In this document: in pieces, positions 45,639-55,173 of the stretch
Numbering within the stretch: the first letter of the stretch is position 1
Layout of the letters: each line of letters begins with the position of its first letter
DNA from: Streptomyces sp. HUAS 15-9
GTDB taxonomy: Bacteria; Actinomycetota; Actinomycetes; Streptomycetales; Streptomycetaceae
Direction: 5' to 3'
Assembly: GCF_025642155.1 (NCBI RefSeq)
Contig: NZ_CP106798.1
Span: 3,720,001 to 3,784,000 of the forward strand
Length of the DNA: 64,000 nucleotides
Translations under genes and position numbers: made by a program
Notes under the pieces: model-generated
Told to the model about the DNA's origin: nothing
Databases searched by the model: none
Seen by the model: the letters and a program-made list of their open reading frames with translations, nothing else

Positions 45639-45669
45639 CTAGTTAACTAGATTAGAGCTAGTGGACTAG
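45639..45669. promoter_or_regulatory. two CTAGTnnACTAG operators
   Basis: CTAGTTAACTAG (45639 to 45650) and CTAGTGGACTAG (45658 to 45669), centres 19 bases apart, lie between two divergent genes. The second overlaps TAGATT, a likely -10 for a leaderless GntR transcript starting at 45679. Confidence 0.78.
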
Positions 45670-45678
45670 ATTTTCCAT

Positions 45679-46434
45679 ATGCCTGAGCAGCCGCCCTATC
45701 TCCGCATCGCCGACGAGCTTCGGCAGCGCATCGCGGAGCACGTATGGGAGCCGGGGGACCGTCTGCCGTCCCGCGCCCAGATCGGCCAGGAGTGCGGCGT
45801 AGGTGAGAACGTGGTCCGCCGGGCGCAGGAGTTGCTGATCTCCCAAGGTGTGCTGGAAGGCCGCGCCGGATCGGGCACTTACGTCGCCGAGCCCCGGCAG
45901 CGGGTCCGGGTCGTCCGGTCAACCGCCCGCGAGCAGCCCAGCGGATCGCCGTTCCGGGCCGACATGAAGGCCGTGGGCAGGCAAGGGGATTGGGAGAGCC
46001 GGACGGACGCCAAGGTGCCGGCGCCGACGGAGATCGCGGCGCGACTCGGCATTGCCGAGGGCGAGTTGTGCGTCCGGACGACATACGAGTTCCTGGCGGA
46101 CGGCAGACCGGTGCAGCTGTCGACGAGTTGGGAGCCGTACGACCTCACGGCCGGCACTCTCGTCGTACTGCCCGAAGGCGGGCCCCACGCGGGCGCCGGG
46201 GTCGTGAACCGCATGGCCGAGATCGGGGTCACCGTCAGCCATGCCGTGGAGCAGCCGGAGCCAAGGCAGGCGACGGCAGAGGAAGCGTCGTTGCTCGGGA
46301 TCCAGAAGGCCGCACTCGTCACGCACATCCGGCGGACGTACTACAGCGACGACGGGCGGCCCGTAGAGACGGCGGACATCGTGGTGCCCGCGGCTCACTG
46401 CGAGATCGTCTATGAGATCCCGATCAACCGGTAG
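45679..46434 (+). CDS. GntR/HutC-family regulator, divergent
   Basis: A 251-residue protein with a GntR winged helix at about residues 5 to 72 (LPSRAQIGQECGVGENVVRR) and a UTRA domain to the C-terminus. No ribosome site precedes ATG 45679, while a -10-like TAGATT ends six bases before it, which suggests a leaderless message. It most likely binds the two CTAGTnnACTAG sites and represses itself and the leftward operon. Confidence 0.87.
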   Translation: MPEQPPYLRIADELRQRIAEHVWEPGDRLPSRAQIGQECGVGENVVRRAQELLISQGVLEGRAGSGTYVAEPRQRVRVVRSTAREQPSGSPFRADMKAVGRQGDWESRTDAKVPAPTEIAARLGIAEGELCVRTTYEFLADGRPVQLSTSWEPYDLTAGTLVVLPEGGPHAGAGVVNRMAEIGVTVSHAVEQPEPRQATAEEASLLGIQKAALVTHIRRTYYSDDGRPVETADIVVPAAHCEIVYEIPINR

Positions 46435-46454
46435 CCCTGTCTAGGGTTCTCCAT

Positions 46455-46655
46455 ATGACCGACGATGCTCCGCGCTGTCCCGAGTGCAACCAGCCCCTGA
46501 GGTCGGGCGGCCTGGTGCTCGCCGGGCGGGACGACGACGGCCGACGGGCCTGCCGGGCGTTGTGGCGGTGCGCGGACCGGCACGCGTGGTGGCAGTGGGC
46601 GGACCGGCCGGACGACCCGTTGGAGGTCTGCCCAGTTCCGGGGCTGTATCCGTGA
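46455..46655 (+). CDS. small zinc-ribbon-like AICE protein
   Basis: A 66-residue protein with CPEC near residue 8, then Trp-rich HAWWQWADRP and a late Cys. It begins 20 bases after the GntR stop; the sequence before its ATG resembles that before the GntR gene, again with no ribosome site. It is the last gene before attR. Confidence 0.65.
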   Translation: MTDDAPRCPECNQPLRSGGLVLAGRDDDGRRACRALWRCADRHAWWQWADRPDDPLEVCPVPGLYP

Positions 46656-46760
46656 CATCCAACGCTGACATCAACGAGGCCGGACGGCGGCATACAGCAG
46701 CACCCCCGAGCGGCCGTCGGACCAGCCGTCGACGGCCCCAGAGGCGGGGGTAGATCGAAC

Positions 46761-46805
46761 TCCTAAAGCGGGTGTCGCAGGTTCGAATCCTGCCGGGGGC
46801 ACCAT
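46761..46805. repeat. attR core repeat
   Basis: This is an identical 45-bp copy of 28736 to 28780, the displaced 3' end of the original tRNA-Arg. Confidence 0.92.
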
Positions 46806-46832
46806 GCCTGACCAGGCACGATGCATCAGAGA

Positions 46833-46865
46833 AGCCCCTCGGAAGTGATCTCCGAGGGGCTTTTC
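46833..46865 (+). terminator. original tRNA-Arg terminator
   Basis: AAGCCCCTCGGA pairs with TCCGAGGGGCTT over a 7-base loop, followed by TT, 28 bases beyond attR. It was presumably the host terminator before integration. Confidence 0.85.
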
Positions 46866-47788
46866 GGCGTTGCATGGGAACGAATGGGAACGGGCCGTCG
46901 GGCAACCTCCCGCGCGGGAATCCTGGGCGATTGCCCTCCTTCATCCCCTTTCACGCACAGCCGTCAGTAGACCCCGTCCACATCGGCGCCCTCGAGCACG
47001 ACCAGGACCCCGCGGTCGTCCTCTGAAACGTCCTCTCCGACCGCCTGCCGACGTCACGCGGGCCACCGCCCGCAACGGACGACCCGAGCCGACGACGACT
47101 TAGCGACTCTGGCGGCGTTGGTGCTCGCCGTGCGTCAGGCAGCCCGGGAGCGCCGGTGGTCGGCGAGGCCGCCGACGGCCAACAACGGGACCAGGCGCGG
47201 GAGTTCACTGAGCGGGCAACGCTGCGTCGACCTGCATGTCGTCGAGATACACGTGGTCAGCCGGCGCAGACTTCGGCAGGGGCACGCCGACAGCCGGGTT
47301 GACCGCCGAACGACGAGCTTTGACCCCGTAGCCGAGCCGCTCGACAGCTTCTGGTCCGTGGCCGTCGGCCACTCGTTCGCCGCCGTTGCCGCCCGGCAGC
47401 TGCCGACGCGCACCGCCGGCGTCCCGCTGCGGGCGCAGCTGAAGAACCTCTACGGCACCGGCCCCGCGACGCCTGCGGCATCATCGGCGTCTTCACCATC
47501 CCCGCCGACCTCGCCGCCTTGCTCCGGTACATGCTCGCTCCTGCCGTGTCCCAGTTCCGAGCCGGTTTCGGCAACCCCACACGACGAGGGCCACGAAGGC
47601 CGACACGTTCCCTACCGGCGGTGACGGACATGACCAGAGCAGCCGTACAGCGGTGTCGCGGAGGCGCCGTTGCGTCGGCCGTGCGGCCGGATTCTCGTTC
47701 TCGCACGGTCCCGAGGGGCACCGGCGTCTTACGCGACCTCGAAGGCCGAGGCACCAGTGGAGTGCGCCGTGAAGGGGATGGCGGCATC
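46866..47788. other. eroded region without supported genes
   Basis: The rightward frame around 47340 to 47560 switches between phases with protein-like pieces (for example GIIGVFTIPADLAALLRYML in one phase), which suggests a decayed gene. Nothing can be named. Confidence 0.4.
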
Positions 47789-49537
47789 GTGGAGGACGTG
47801 AAGCCCGGCGAAAAGCACGAGTGGCGGCTGTCGGCGGCGGAACCGGGACTGTGGCAGCGGGTCGTCGAGCAGCTGGGCACGGCGGTGACCGTGATCGACC
47901 CAGCGGGGCGGATCGTCGCGGTCAACCCGGCCGCCGAACGGCTGCTGGGGCGCGCGGCTGCGGTGACGGACGGGCAAGACCTGCACGACCTGTGCCATCG
48001 GGATCCGGGAGGCGCCCGGATCCCACGCGAGCACTGCCCACTGCTGCAGGCACTGGCCGAGGGGCGTCCGGCGCGCGGGGACGACGACAGGTGCCTGCGG
48101 GGTGACGGACGGCTGATCCCGATCTCCTGGTCGGCCACTCCTCTGACGCAGGGCGGTGTCTCCCTGGGCATGGTCGTGCTCACCATCGAGACCGCGGCGG
48201 ACCACCGCGCCCACCGAGAGCGCGCGGAACGTGCCGAGCGGGCGGAACGAGCCGCTCGCACGACCGCTCTGGAGAGCCGCGCCGAGCGGTTGACGCTCGG
48301 CGCGGAGATCACCGAGGTGCTCGGTCAGACCCTGGAGGTGGACGAGGCCCTCGCCCGGTTGAGCCGGCTCCTGGTCCCCCGTTTCGCCGACTTCGCGGCG
48401 GTGGACCTGCGGGTCGGCTCCCGTCAGGTGCACCGGGTGGCGGTGACCGGACCGGAGGGCCGCGACGCCGGGCAGGAGGACTGGCGCGGACACCTTCCGC
48501 CGCCGGCCGGGGAAGCGGCCCACTCGGCCCTGGTACAGGTGCTGAACGGAGGCGGTCCCGTCCTGCGGGACCGTTCCGGCATGGAGGCACCGCCCGACTC
48601 CCCGTTGGCCGCCGTCCACCACGCCTTCCTCGAAGCGACCGGCGCGACATCGGTCATCACGGTGCCGCTCAGCGCCGGCCAGCGGGTCACCGGCGCCCTG
48701 ACACTGGTGCGCAGCGACCCGGCACGGCCCTTCGACACCGGCGACCTGGACGTGGCGAGCGACATCGGCCGCCGGGTCGGCCCGGTCATCGACAACGCCC
48801 GCCGGTTCGGCCGACAGCGCGAGGTCGCCGAGGCCATGCAACGCAACCTCCTGCCCCCGCTGCCCGTGCACGGCCGCATCCAGCTGGCCGCCCGGTACCA
48901 GCCCGCGCCGGCCGGCTCGCAGGTCGGTGGCGACTGGTACGACGCATTCACGCTGAGGGACGGCACGCTCGCCCTGGTCATCGGCGACGTCGTGGGCCAC
49001 GATCTGACCGCCGCGGCCGGCATGGCGCAGTTGCACGGCATCCTGCGCTCCCTCGCCTGGGACCACACCGGGCCGACCGGTCCTGTCGTGGACCGACTCG
49101 ACGATGCCATGCACGCCATCACGGCCGTGTCGATGGCCACCCTCGTCCTCGCCCGGGTGGACGGCCCGGACACCGGCCCCTACACACTGCACTGGACCAG
49201 TGCCGGGCACCCGCCGCCCCTGCTGCTGACCCCCGACGGGAACGCGCAGTACCTCGAAGCCGGGCAGGGACTGATCCTCGGAACCCACCTGGGCGGCATC
49301 CATCGGCCGAGCGCCGCCCACGCCTTGCCGCCGGGGTCCACGCTCCTGCTCTACACCGACGGCCTGATCGAGGTTCCCGGCAGCGACCTGGACACCGGGC
49401 TCGGCCGACTGCGCCGCCATGCCCTCGCCCTCGCGCACGAACCGCTGGACGCCCTCTGCGACCGGTTGTCCGCCCGGGTGCCCCCCGGCAGCACCGACGA
49501 CATCGCCCTCCTCGCCCTGCGCCTGCCCATGCCCTGA
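47789..49537 (+). CDS. PAS-GAF-PP2C (SpoIIE-type) phosphatase
   Basis: A 582-residue protein. A PAS domain lies at about residues 15 to 125 (VTVIDPAGRIVAVNPAAERLLG), a short coiled Glu/Arg stretch follows, a GAF domain is at about 165 to 330, and a PP2C phosphatase at about 340 to 580 with GGDWYDAF and IGDVVGHD metal ligands and STDDIALLAL at the end. These enzymes dephosphorylate anti-anti-sigma factors. The start is uncertain: GTG 47789 has GAAGGGG eleven bases upstream, and the frame is open further up. Confidence 0.87.
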   Translation: MEDVKPGEKHEWRLSAAEPGLWQRVVEQLGTAVTVIDPAGRIVAVNPAAERLLGRAAAVTDGQDLHDLCHRDPGGARIPREHCPLLQALAEGRPARGDDDRCLRGDGRLIPISWSATPLTQGGVSLGMVVLTIETAADHRAHRERAERAERAERAARTTALESRAERLTLGAEITEVLGQTLEVDEALARLSRLLVPRFADFAAVDLRVGSRQVHRVAVTGPEGRDAGQEDWRGHLPPPAGEAAHSALVQVLNGGGPVLRDRSGMEAPPDSPLAAVHHAFLEATGATSVITVPLSAGQRVTGALTLVRSDPARPFDTGDLDVASDIGRRVGPVIDNARRFGRQREVAEAMQRNLLPPLPVHGRIQLAARYQPAPAGSQVGGDWYDAFTLRDGTLALVIGDVVGHDLTAAAGMAQLHGILRSLAWDHTGPTGPVVDRLDDAMHAITAVSMATLVLARVDGPDTGPYTLHWTSAGHPPPLLLTPDGNAQYLEAGQGLILGTHLGGIHRPSAAHALPPGSTLLLYTDGLIEVPGSDLDTGLGRLRRHALALAHEPLDALCDRLSARVPPGSTDDIALLALRLPMP

Positions 49538-49939
49538 ACCGGGCGGAGGCGTGATCGACGCCGGAGGTGCTCACGTTCCCGGAGCCAGTACCAAAACGCG
49601 GAACGGGCGGGGCAGGGTGGCCGTAAGGGTCGTCTCCGGCTGCTCTTCCGCTGCACGGTCCTGGGAGGGACGAACTGCCGACGCACGCCCGGCCACGCCG
49701 ACCTGGGACGCAGGCCGACGAGCCTGCCCTCGGGCGGTGAAGTTCTCCAGTACGACGGCAGGTCACGCGCTGTTTGCGGGTTGGAAGGCCGAGGATGTGG
49801 CACCCGGCCTAGTGAGCGGGCCGAACGCGCGAACTGCGTCCCGCAGGGGTCAACGGTTCGGCAATGAGCCGCAAGCCGCACGAGGCCGGTGCGACCCGCT
49901 CAGCCCGGTCGGTTGTCGCCGCAAGGCTGCCCGGCGACA
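49538..49939. other. eroded region without supported genes
   Basis: No frame shows a known motif or consistent codon bias. Confidence 0.4.
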
Positions 49940-50060
49940 ACCGCCAACGCGGTGCTGGCCGTCGATCGTGATCAGGCGCCCGATGCCGCCGATGGACCAC
50001 GGAACGGTGAGGTAGCCGACCGATCCGTCCTCGCTGATCGGCTGGAAGGTGGATGCCGTC
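49940..50060 (-). pseudogene. fragment resembling a DGQHR-domain protein
   Basis: One minus-strand phase reads FQPISEDGSVGYLTVPWS then LITIDGQHRVGG, which resembles the DGQHR proteins related to DndB. The frame has no start or continuation, so this is a remnant at most. Confidence 0.35.
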
Positions 50061-50110
50061 GGCCCACACGTAGACCAAGTCGACCTCCGAGAGATCGCGG
50101 TCCATGAAGG
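50045..50110 (-). pseudogene. fragment resembling IS256-family transposase
   Basis: The phrase DLSEVDLVYVWADGIHL matches the conserved core of mutator/IS256 transposases. It is only about 20 residues long and ends abruptly, abutting the DGQHR-like piece in another phase. Confidence 0.45.
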
Positions 50111-50259
50111 CGGCGTGGTCGTCTGGGACCGCGAGGTCGCCCTTTCTCCTGGCCGCCGGTCAAGGGCAGCAGCCCGAACACGTCCGGGTAGCGGTGACGG
50201 GTCATGACATCGACTGGGTTCGTCACGCTCACCGACCCCGAGTACGCCCGGCGTTCCCT

Positions 50260-51120
50260 TCAGTCGCGAACGTGTCGGATGTGGGCGGTCCGCCGCTTCC
50301 CCGAGCCGTCTTCGTACTCGACCGGGGAGCCGACCATGCACCACAGCAGAGCAGCGGCGAGAGGCGAGGACGGGCTGAGCGCCTGGCCCTCCTCCGTCGT
50401 CGGGCCCTGAGAAGTGATCTCGTACTCCTCAATGTCTGTGGACTCGCCGAAAGTCAGGCCGACCAGGCGACCAGGGGTGACCATCCGTCCGCCAGTCGCG
50501 CGAGGAGTGGAGGGCACTGCCCTGAGGAAGTTCTCCAGGAAGGTGGCGCGCTCCTTGAGCTGTGCACACCGCTTCTCCCGATGGCGCCGGTTGTCGGCGC
50601 GCACCCGGTAATCGGTGGCGGTGTCCAGAGGGCTCCGGCTGCCGCAGGTACTCGCGGATCTGGGACAGTTCGTTCTCGACACGGCGGCGAGATGTCTCGG
50701 CCAATGCTGTCACCGGGTATCGGGTGGCAGAGTCGGCTTCCTCGCGTCGTGGAGTCGGCACGGTTCCGCTCTGCCACGCGGAGCGAGCGGAAGCGGCGAC
50801 GGTCCGGGTTTCGGTACCCCGAGCCGCAGAAGGCCGCCGCGCGGGCCCTCTCTGCGGTTCGGCTCGCGGCGACGGCGCCTTCAGTGACGGTGCTTCAGGT
50901 CCCGCCGTGCCGCCCGCGATCACACGCGGGGTTGGGGCCCGTCCTGACAAGAGCCACCGCGCGTCCGACGGCGGTACGGAGTCGGGTTTCGGCTCCGGAC
51001 CGGTCGCGGTACCAGTCGGTGCCCCAGATCCGGTGCAGCTCCCAGCCCAGTCCCCCCGCAGCACTCCTTCGCGCAGACGGTCGGGGGCGCCGTTCCCGCC
51101 TGCGGGTCCGTAGCGGCGTA
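50260..51120 (-). pseudogene. frameshifted C-terminus of helicase-nuclease with GreA/GreB domain
   Basis: Pieces in three phases line up in order. GWELHRIWGTDWYRDR at about 51000 to 51050 is the Vsr-like nuclease end of large DUF3320/DUF4011-type helicases. VTALAETSRRRVENELSQIR starts at about 50713. A GreA/GreB C-terminal domain at about 50260 to 50490 follows, with PGRLVGLTFGES and SSPLAAALLW. One frameshift is at the C6 run 51052 to 51057, another near 50650. The N-terminal helicase part is missing. I recall the nuclease-plus-Gre fusion in actinobacteria but cannot verify it. Confidence 0.6.
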
Positions 51121-51386
51121 CGGGAAGGGAGCTGGGCAGAGTGGGGGTTGAAGGGTCAGAGTCCGACTGCCGACGAACAGTGATCTGACACATTTCAGGG
51201 CTGAAAGGGGCTCGAACGGTCAATGCCCTGTCGTTTTCGTACTCAGTGACGCACTTTTGTTGTACTCAAAGGGACTTTTAGGTGGGTGGGCGGGTAGGCC
51301 ACTACGGTGGTCTCCGCGATGCGCCCCGGACCTCGGCTTCTTCGCACAGTGCAGTTCGCGCTTGTGTCGTAGGAAAGCTGGTGCCC

Positions 51387-51839
51387 ATGGATATCTGCGA
51401 TCCCGTGTCGCTGCGGCAATGCCGCGTCGTCCGGGCAGACGGAGAGCTCGACCTATCCACCATGGTGGCATTCGCCGCACTGCTGCACGGCCCCGACCTC
51501 GTACCAAAGACGTTGTCGCTAGTGGTGGACCTGCGCCCAGTGTCGTTCATGGACTCCAGCGGGGTGCACGGACTGCGCTCGGCACAGACCAGGTACAAGG
51601 ACCGCGGTGGCTGGACCCGTCTGGTGTATCACCAGCGGGGCATCCACTTCCTGCTGTGGGCGATGGGGCTGACTGAGCAGTTTCCCCGATATGCCACCAC
51701 CCTCGACGCCCGCCTGGGACGCATCACTCCCGCAGGGTCGTCGTCGCTGGGTGGCAGCTCTTTCCTGCGGCCGGTGTCCGGCACGGACGGTCTGGGCGCG
51801 CGAGCTTGGGGCCGGATTGCGGACTGCGTCAAGGCCTGA
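51387..51839 (+). CDS. STAS-domain anti-anti-sigma factor
   Basis: A 150-residue protein. The STAS domain covers about residues 10 to 110, with VVRADGELDLSTM and the phosphorylation-site phrase FMDSSGVHGLRS. The Ser pair is where an anti-sigma kinase would phosphorylate and a PP2C phosphatase act. A non-conserved tail follows. AGGAA lies upstream of both GTG 51381 and ATG 51387, so the start could be two codons earlier. Confidence 0.82.
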   Translation: MDICDPVSLRQCRVVRADGELDLSTMVAFAALLHGPDLVPKTLSLVVDLRPVSFMDSSGVHGLRSAQTRYKDRGGWTRLVYHQRGIHFLLWAMGLTEQFPRYATTLDARLGRITPAGSSSLGGSSFLRPVSGTDGLGARAWGRIADCVKA

Positions 51840-52288
51840 AATCACGGTTCAAGCCGGAGCCAGGTGCCCTAACCTGGAAGCAGCAGTTGCGTCGGGCTTT
51901 CGGAAATCTGGCTACGCCACTGTCTGTGGCCCCTTGCCCCCGGGTCGTGTCGTGACCGACCAAGAGCGGCCGGAGCCGTATCACCGACGGAAAGCGGCTC
52001 CAGTCGGCGTCCTCCTTTGCATGCGCCAGGGCGGCCTCCCCCGCTCCCGGGGCGCCGAGTGAGGACGAACAGCGTGAGAACGCCGCCCCAGGTTGGGGGC
52101 TGGGCGATGTCCCCGCGCTCGGCGGTCGGCGCTCCTGGGCCCGAACCGGGAGCGCCGACCCTCGACAGTGAGTGTCACGACGGAGGCGAGCGCGACCAGG
52201 CAGTCTTCGCCAAGGCCGAGGAGGTGGCGGCCGCGGCTGCATTTCCGGAGTAATCGAGGCGGGACGACAAGGCGTCCGGGAGGACCCG
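51840..52288. other. gap without supported genes
   Basis: This 450-base spacer separates the STAS and ANTAR genes. It shows no motif-bearing frame or clear hairpin. Confidence 0.4.
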
Positions 52289-53020
52289 ATGGCCCTAGCA
52301 AGTCAGCAACGCATGCTGGAGATCCTGGTTGAGGCAGTGGATACACTCACGGACGAATTTGACCTCCCCGGTTACCTGCACCGTCTGTCCATCCGTTGCG
52401 TGGAGCTCCTTCCCGTCGAAGGTGCCGCCGTGGTGCTCATCACCCAGCACGGCGAACTCCAGCTCGTCGCGTCCTCCGACGAAGACACCCGGCTTCTGGA
52501 GCTCGCTGCCCTCCAGGACGCCCGCGGACCCTCCAGTCGCTGCTACCTGACCGGTCAGGCCCAGTTGAACATTGAGCTGACCTCGACGTCGATCGCACAG
52601 GACTCCGGCCCGTTCGCAACTCGTGCCCAGGGCAGTGATTTCGTCACCGTCCACACACTGCCGATGAAACTGCGCCACCAGGTCGTCGGTTCGCTGAACC
52701 TCTTCTGCTCACGGCCCGGTCCCCTCATCGAGTCCGATGCCCAGGCCGGCCAAGGGCTCTCCAACATGGCCACCATCGCTATCCTCCAGCAGCGCGCGCT
52801 GCAGCAAAGCCACGTCGAGAAAGTGCAGCTCCAGACCGCCCTGACCAGCCGAGTCGCCATCGAGCAAGCCAAGGGCATCCTCTCCGAACGGCACAGCCTC
52901 AGCCTCGACGACACCTTCGATTCGATGCGTGCCTACGCCCGCCCACGCCACCTGCGCCTGACTGAACTCGCCCAGCAGGTCATCGACGATACGCTGGACC
53001 CAGACTTCCGGCTCCCCTGA
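52289..53020 (+). CDS. GAF-ANTAR antitermination regulator
   Basis: A 243-residue protein with a GAF domain at about residues 22 to 160 and an ANTAR RNA-binding domain at about 180 to 240 (VAIEQAKGILSERHSLSLDD, then RAYARPRHLRLTELAQQV). ANTAR proteins bind paired hairpins in messages and prevent termination. GGAGG five to six bases before ATG 52289 fixes the start. Confidence 0.9.
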   Translation: MALASQQRMLEILVEAVDTLTDEFDLPGYLHRLSIRCVELLPVEGAAVVLITQHGELQLVASSDEDTRLLELAALQDARGPSSRCYLTGQAQLNIELTSTSIAQDSGPFATRAQGSDFVTVHTLPMKLRHQVVGSLNLFCSRPGPLIESDAQAGQGLSNMATIAILQQRALQQSHVEKVQLQTALTSRVAIEQAKGILSERHSLSLDDTFDSMRAYARPRHLRLTELAQQVIDDTLDPDFRLP

Positions 53021-53526
53021 CCAAGGGAGTTGGGGAGGACGGTGGGTAAAGATGATGGGCGGTGCGCCTCGAAGAGGCCACACAGCGGCGTAAAACGGGA
53101 GCAAGACAACACGTGCCCCTGCGTGCCCGAACGAACGGCGACCACCGGGGAAGAGCAGGGAACTACGGAGAGGGCGCGGAGAATGGCCCGGTCAGCGCCT
53201 TGCCAGCTCAGACTGCATCCACATACGCGATCTTCCAAACCAGTGCTCCAGGATCCGAGCGCGGCGGCGCTTGACTGGAGCATTGAAACTCCCGGCCAAA
53301 ACCGCTCCGCCGACCGCGTGGGCATCCTGAAGGCTGTCCCGCCTGCTGAATTCGGCCGCGCGTGTGGACGTTCGCCCCGGCCCGGAGGGCTCGGAGCGCA
53401 CTACTCCGCAGTGAACCCAGGTAGTGGGCGGGCGAGAGGAGCGGGCTCTGAGCAGCGATGACCAGCCAGGTCCACAAGACAGCCGCCAAGGCGACAGCCG
53501 CATTGTGATCATGATTGCTCTCCCAT
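53021..53526. other. gap without supported genes
   Basis: Open frames here lack codon bias or motifs. Confidence 0.4.
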
Positions 53527-54447
53527 TCAGCCCTCCACGACCCTGATGATCGTCTTGCCAGGGGTGCGCCGGTCGGGGGCGAACGCGGCGGGCGCCTCCG
53601 AGAGCGGCCGCACCGCTCCGACGACGGGTTTGAGCCGTCCGTCCCGGAGCCGCTGGACGAGGTCCGTGAGCTGGGCACGATCGGGTTCGACGACGAAGAA
53701 GAGGGCCCGTCCGTCCTTGGGATGGACCTTGGGGGGCGCAGCGATGGTGACGAGCGTGCCGCCGGCGCGCACCAGCGCGGCCGAGCGGTCGAGGATCTCG
53801 CCGCCGATCACGTCGAACACCACGTCGACTTCGCCGGCACCCTCCAGTTGATCGGCCTGCAGGTCCAGGAAGGCATTCACGCCCAGACCGAGAGCCGTCT
53901 CCCTGTCCGCCGCCCGGCCGGTACCGATCACCCGGGCTCCCGCCTCGCGCGCAAGCTGCACCGCGATCGACCCGACGCCGCCCGCAACACCATGGATCAG
54001 GACGGTCTGGCCGGTCAGGAGGCCCGCATGGTCAAACAGACCCTGCCATGAGGTCAGCCCGGAGATGGGCAGCGCGGCGGCCACGGTGTGGTCGACGTCC
54101 GCCGGAAGCGGAGCGAGGTTGCGGGCCTCCACCGCGACGTACTCGGCCAGTGCCCCGTTACGGGCCCAGTCGGTCAGTCCGAATACCCGCTGGCCGACGG
54201 TGAGGCCGGTGGTTCCATACCCCAGCTTGGCGACGACACCCGACACTTCGTGCCCGGGCACGCTCGGGGTCCGCTCGCGGCCGGCGCGGTCCGTCCAGGT
54301 TGCCGGCCAGTCGAGCTCTCCGGGGGTGAAACCGGCGGCGTGCACCTGCACGATGACGTCGTTCTCAGCGGCCTGGGGATAGGGCATGTCCGTCAGGGAG
54401 AGGCCACCGACGCCGGCGTCAGGGTCTCGGACAGTGACGGCTCGCAT
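53527..54447 (-). CDS. NADP-dependent quinone oxidoreductase-like protein (MDR superfamily)
   Basis: A 306-residue medium-chain dehydrogenase/reductase. A GroES-like domain comes first (GHEVSGVVAKLG), and the Rossmann NAD(P) motif HGVAGGVGSIAVQLA begins near residue 145. It lacks the structural zinc Cys cluster, as in zeta-crystallin-type quinone reductases. AAGGAG precedes ATG 54447. The substrate is unknown. Confidence 0.88.
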   Translation of the reverse strand: MRAVTVRDPDAGVGGLSLTDMPYPQAAENDVIVQVHAAGFTPGELDWPATWTDRAGRERTPSVPGHEVSGVVAKLGYGTTGLTVGQRVFGLTDWARNGALAEYVAVEARNLAPLPADVDHTVAAALPISGLTSWQGLFDHAGLLTGQTVLIHGVAGGVGSIAVQLAREAGARVIGTGRAADRETALGLGVNAFLDLQADQLEGAGEVDVVFDVIGGEILDRSAALVRAGGTLVTIAAPPKVHPKDGRALFFVVEPDRAQLTDLVQRLRDGRLKPVVGAVRPLSEAPAAFAPDRRTPGKTIIRVVEG

Positions 54448-54537
54448 GGCAACTCCTTGTTCGGTGCAGTTTCCGGAATCCGAGACGTGCGGCCCGCCTG
54501 CGCGTGGCGTGGTCAGGCGGAGGAGCCATGACGGGCC

Positions 54538-55150
54538 ATGACCCATCTCAGCGCCTGGTCCACCGCGAAGCCACTTCAGACGGTGTATCCGGGGCAAACG
54601 ATGGACGCTGGTGTGGTCATGATCTCGACCGACGACCAGTTCTTCCGGACCCGGCGCCGGGAGCCGATGAGCGTGGCCGCGGAGATCCAGTGGAGCCTGC
54701 TGCCGCCGCTGCCGATGTCCGTGCCGCAGGTCGAGGTGACGGGCATGCTGGAGCCCGCCTACCGCGTCGCAGGCGACAGCTTCGACTACGCCCTCGAAGA
54801 CGACATCCTGCACGCCGCCCTGATCGACGCGATGGGCCACGGCCTGGACGCCGCCACGATGGCGACCGTGGCCATCGGCGCCTACCGGCATGCTCGGCGC
54901 GTGTTCATCGACCTGGCCGAGAAGTACGCGTTCATGGACGATGCCATCTCCCGGCAGTTCGGCGCCGACCACTTCGTCACGGCGCAGCTGATGCAGAGGA
55001 ACATCGCCACCGGTGAGATGGAGCTGGTCAACGCGGGCCACCCCGCGCCACTGCTGATCCGCGACGGCCGGGTGGTGCAGCAACTGGAGAGCGCGACGAC
55101 ACTGCCCGTCGGCTTCGGCGGGGAGGTACCCCGGATCAGAGAGCACAGGG
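54538..55150 (+). pseudogene. truncated PP2C (SpoIIE-type) phosphatase
   Basis: From ATG 54538 the frame carries the PP2C core (REPMSVAAEIQWSLLPPLPM, AGDSFDYALEDD, DAMGHGLDAATM) closely similar to the copy at 59059. It loses similarity after LPVGFGGEVPRIREH, where the remaining third of the domain should be. The open frame then runs on antisense through the neighbouring gene. The sensor part before the PP2C core is also missing. Confidence 0.75.
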
Positions 55151-55173
55151 CTCCACGCTCGGTTCGGGGTGTG

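Larger units (their letters stand above)
28736..46805. mobile_element. 18-kb pSAM2-type integrative and conjugative element (AICE)
   Basis: It is bounded by a 45-bp direct repeat and carries, in the usual order, integrase, excisionase, RepSA-like initiator, spread proteins, an FtsK/TraB translocase, a GntR repressor and a Nudix Pif-like gene. Such elements excise, replicate by rolling circle and move double-stranded DNA by one hexameric translocase. The cargo is a low-GC four-gene operon at 37,091 to 42,531. All core functions look intact, so mobility is plausible but untested. Confidence 0.93.

Noticed and set aside
47118..47624. Rightward gene before the PAS-GAF-PP2C phosphatase
   Set aside because: Protein-like pieces change phase several times, no ribosome site is visible, and no family could be recognised.
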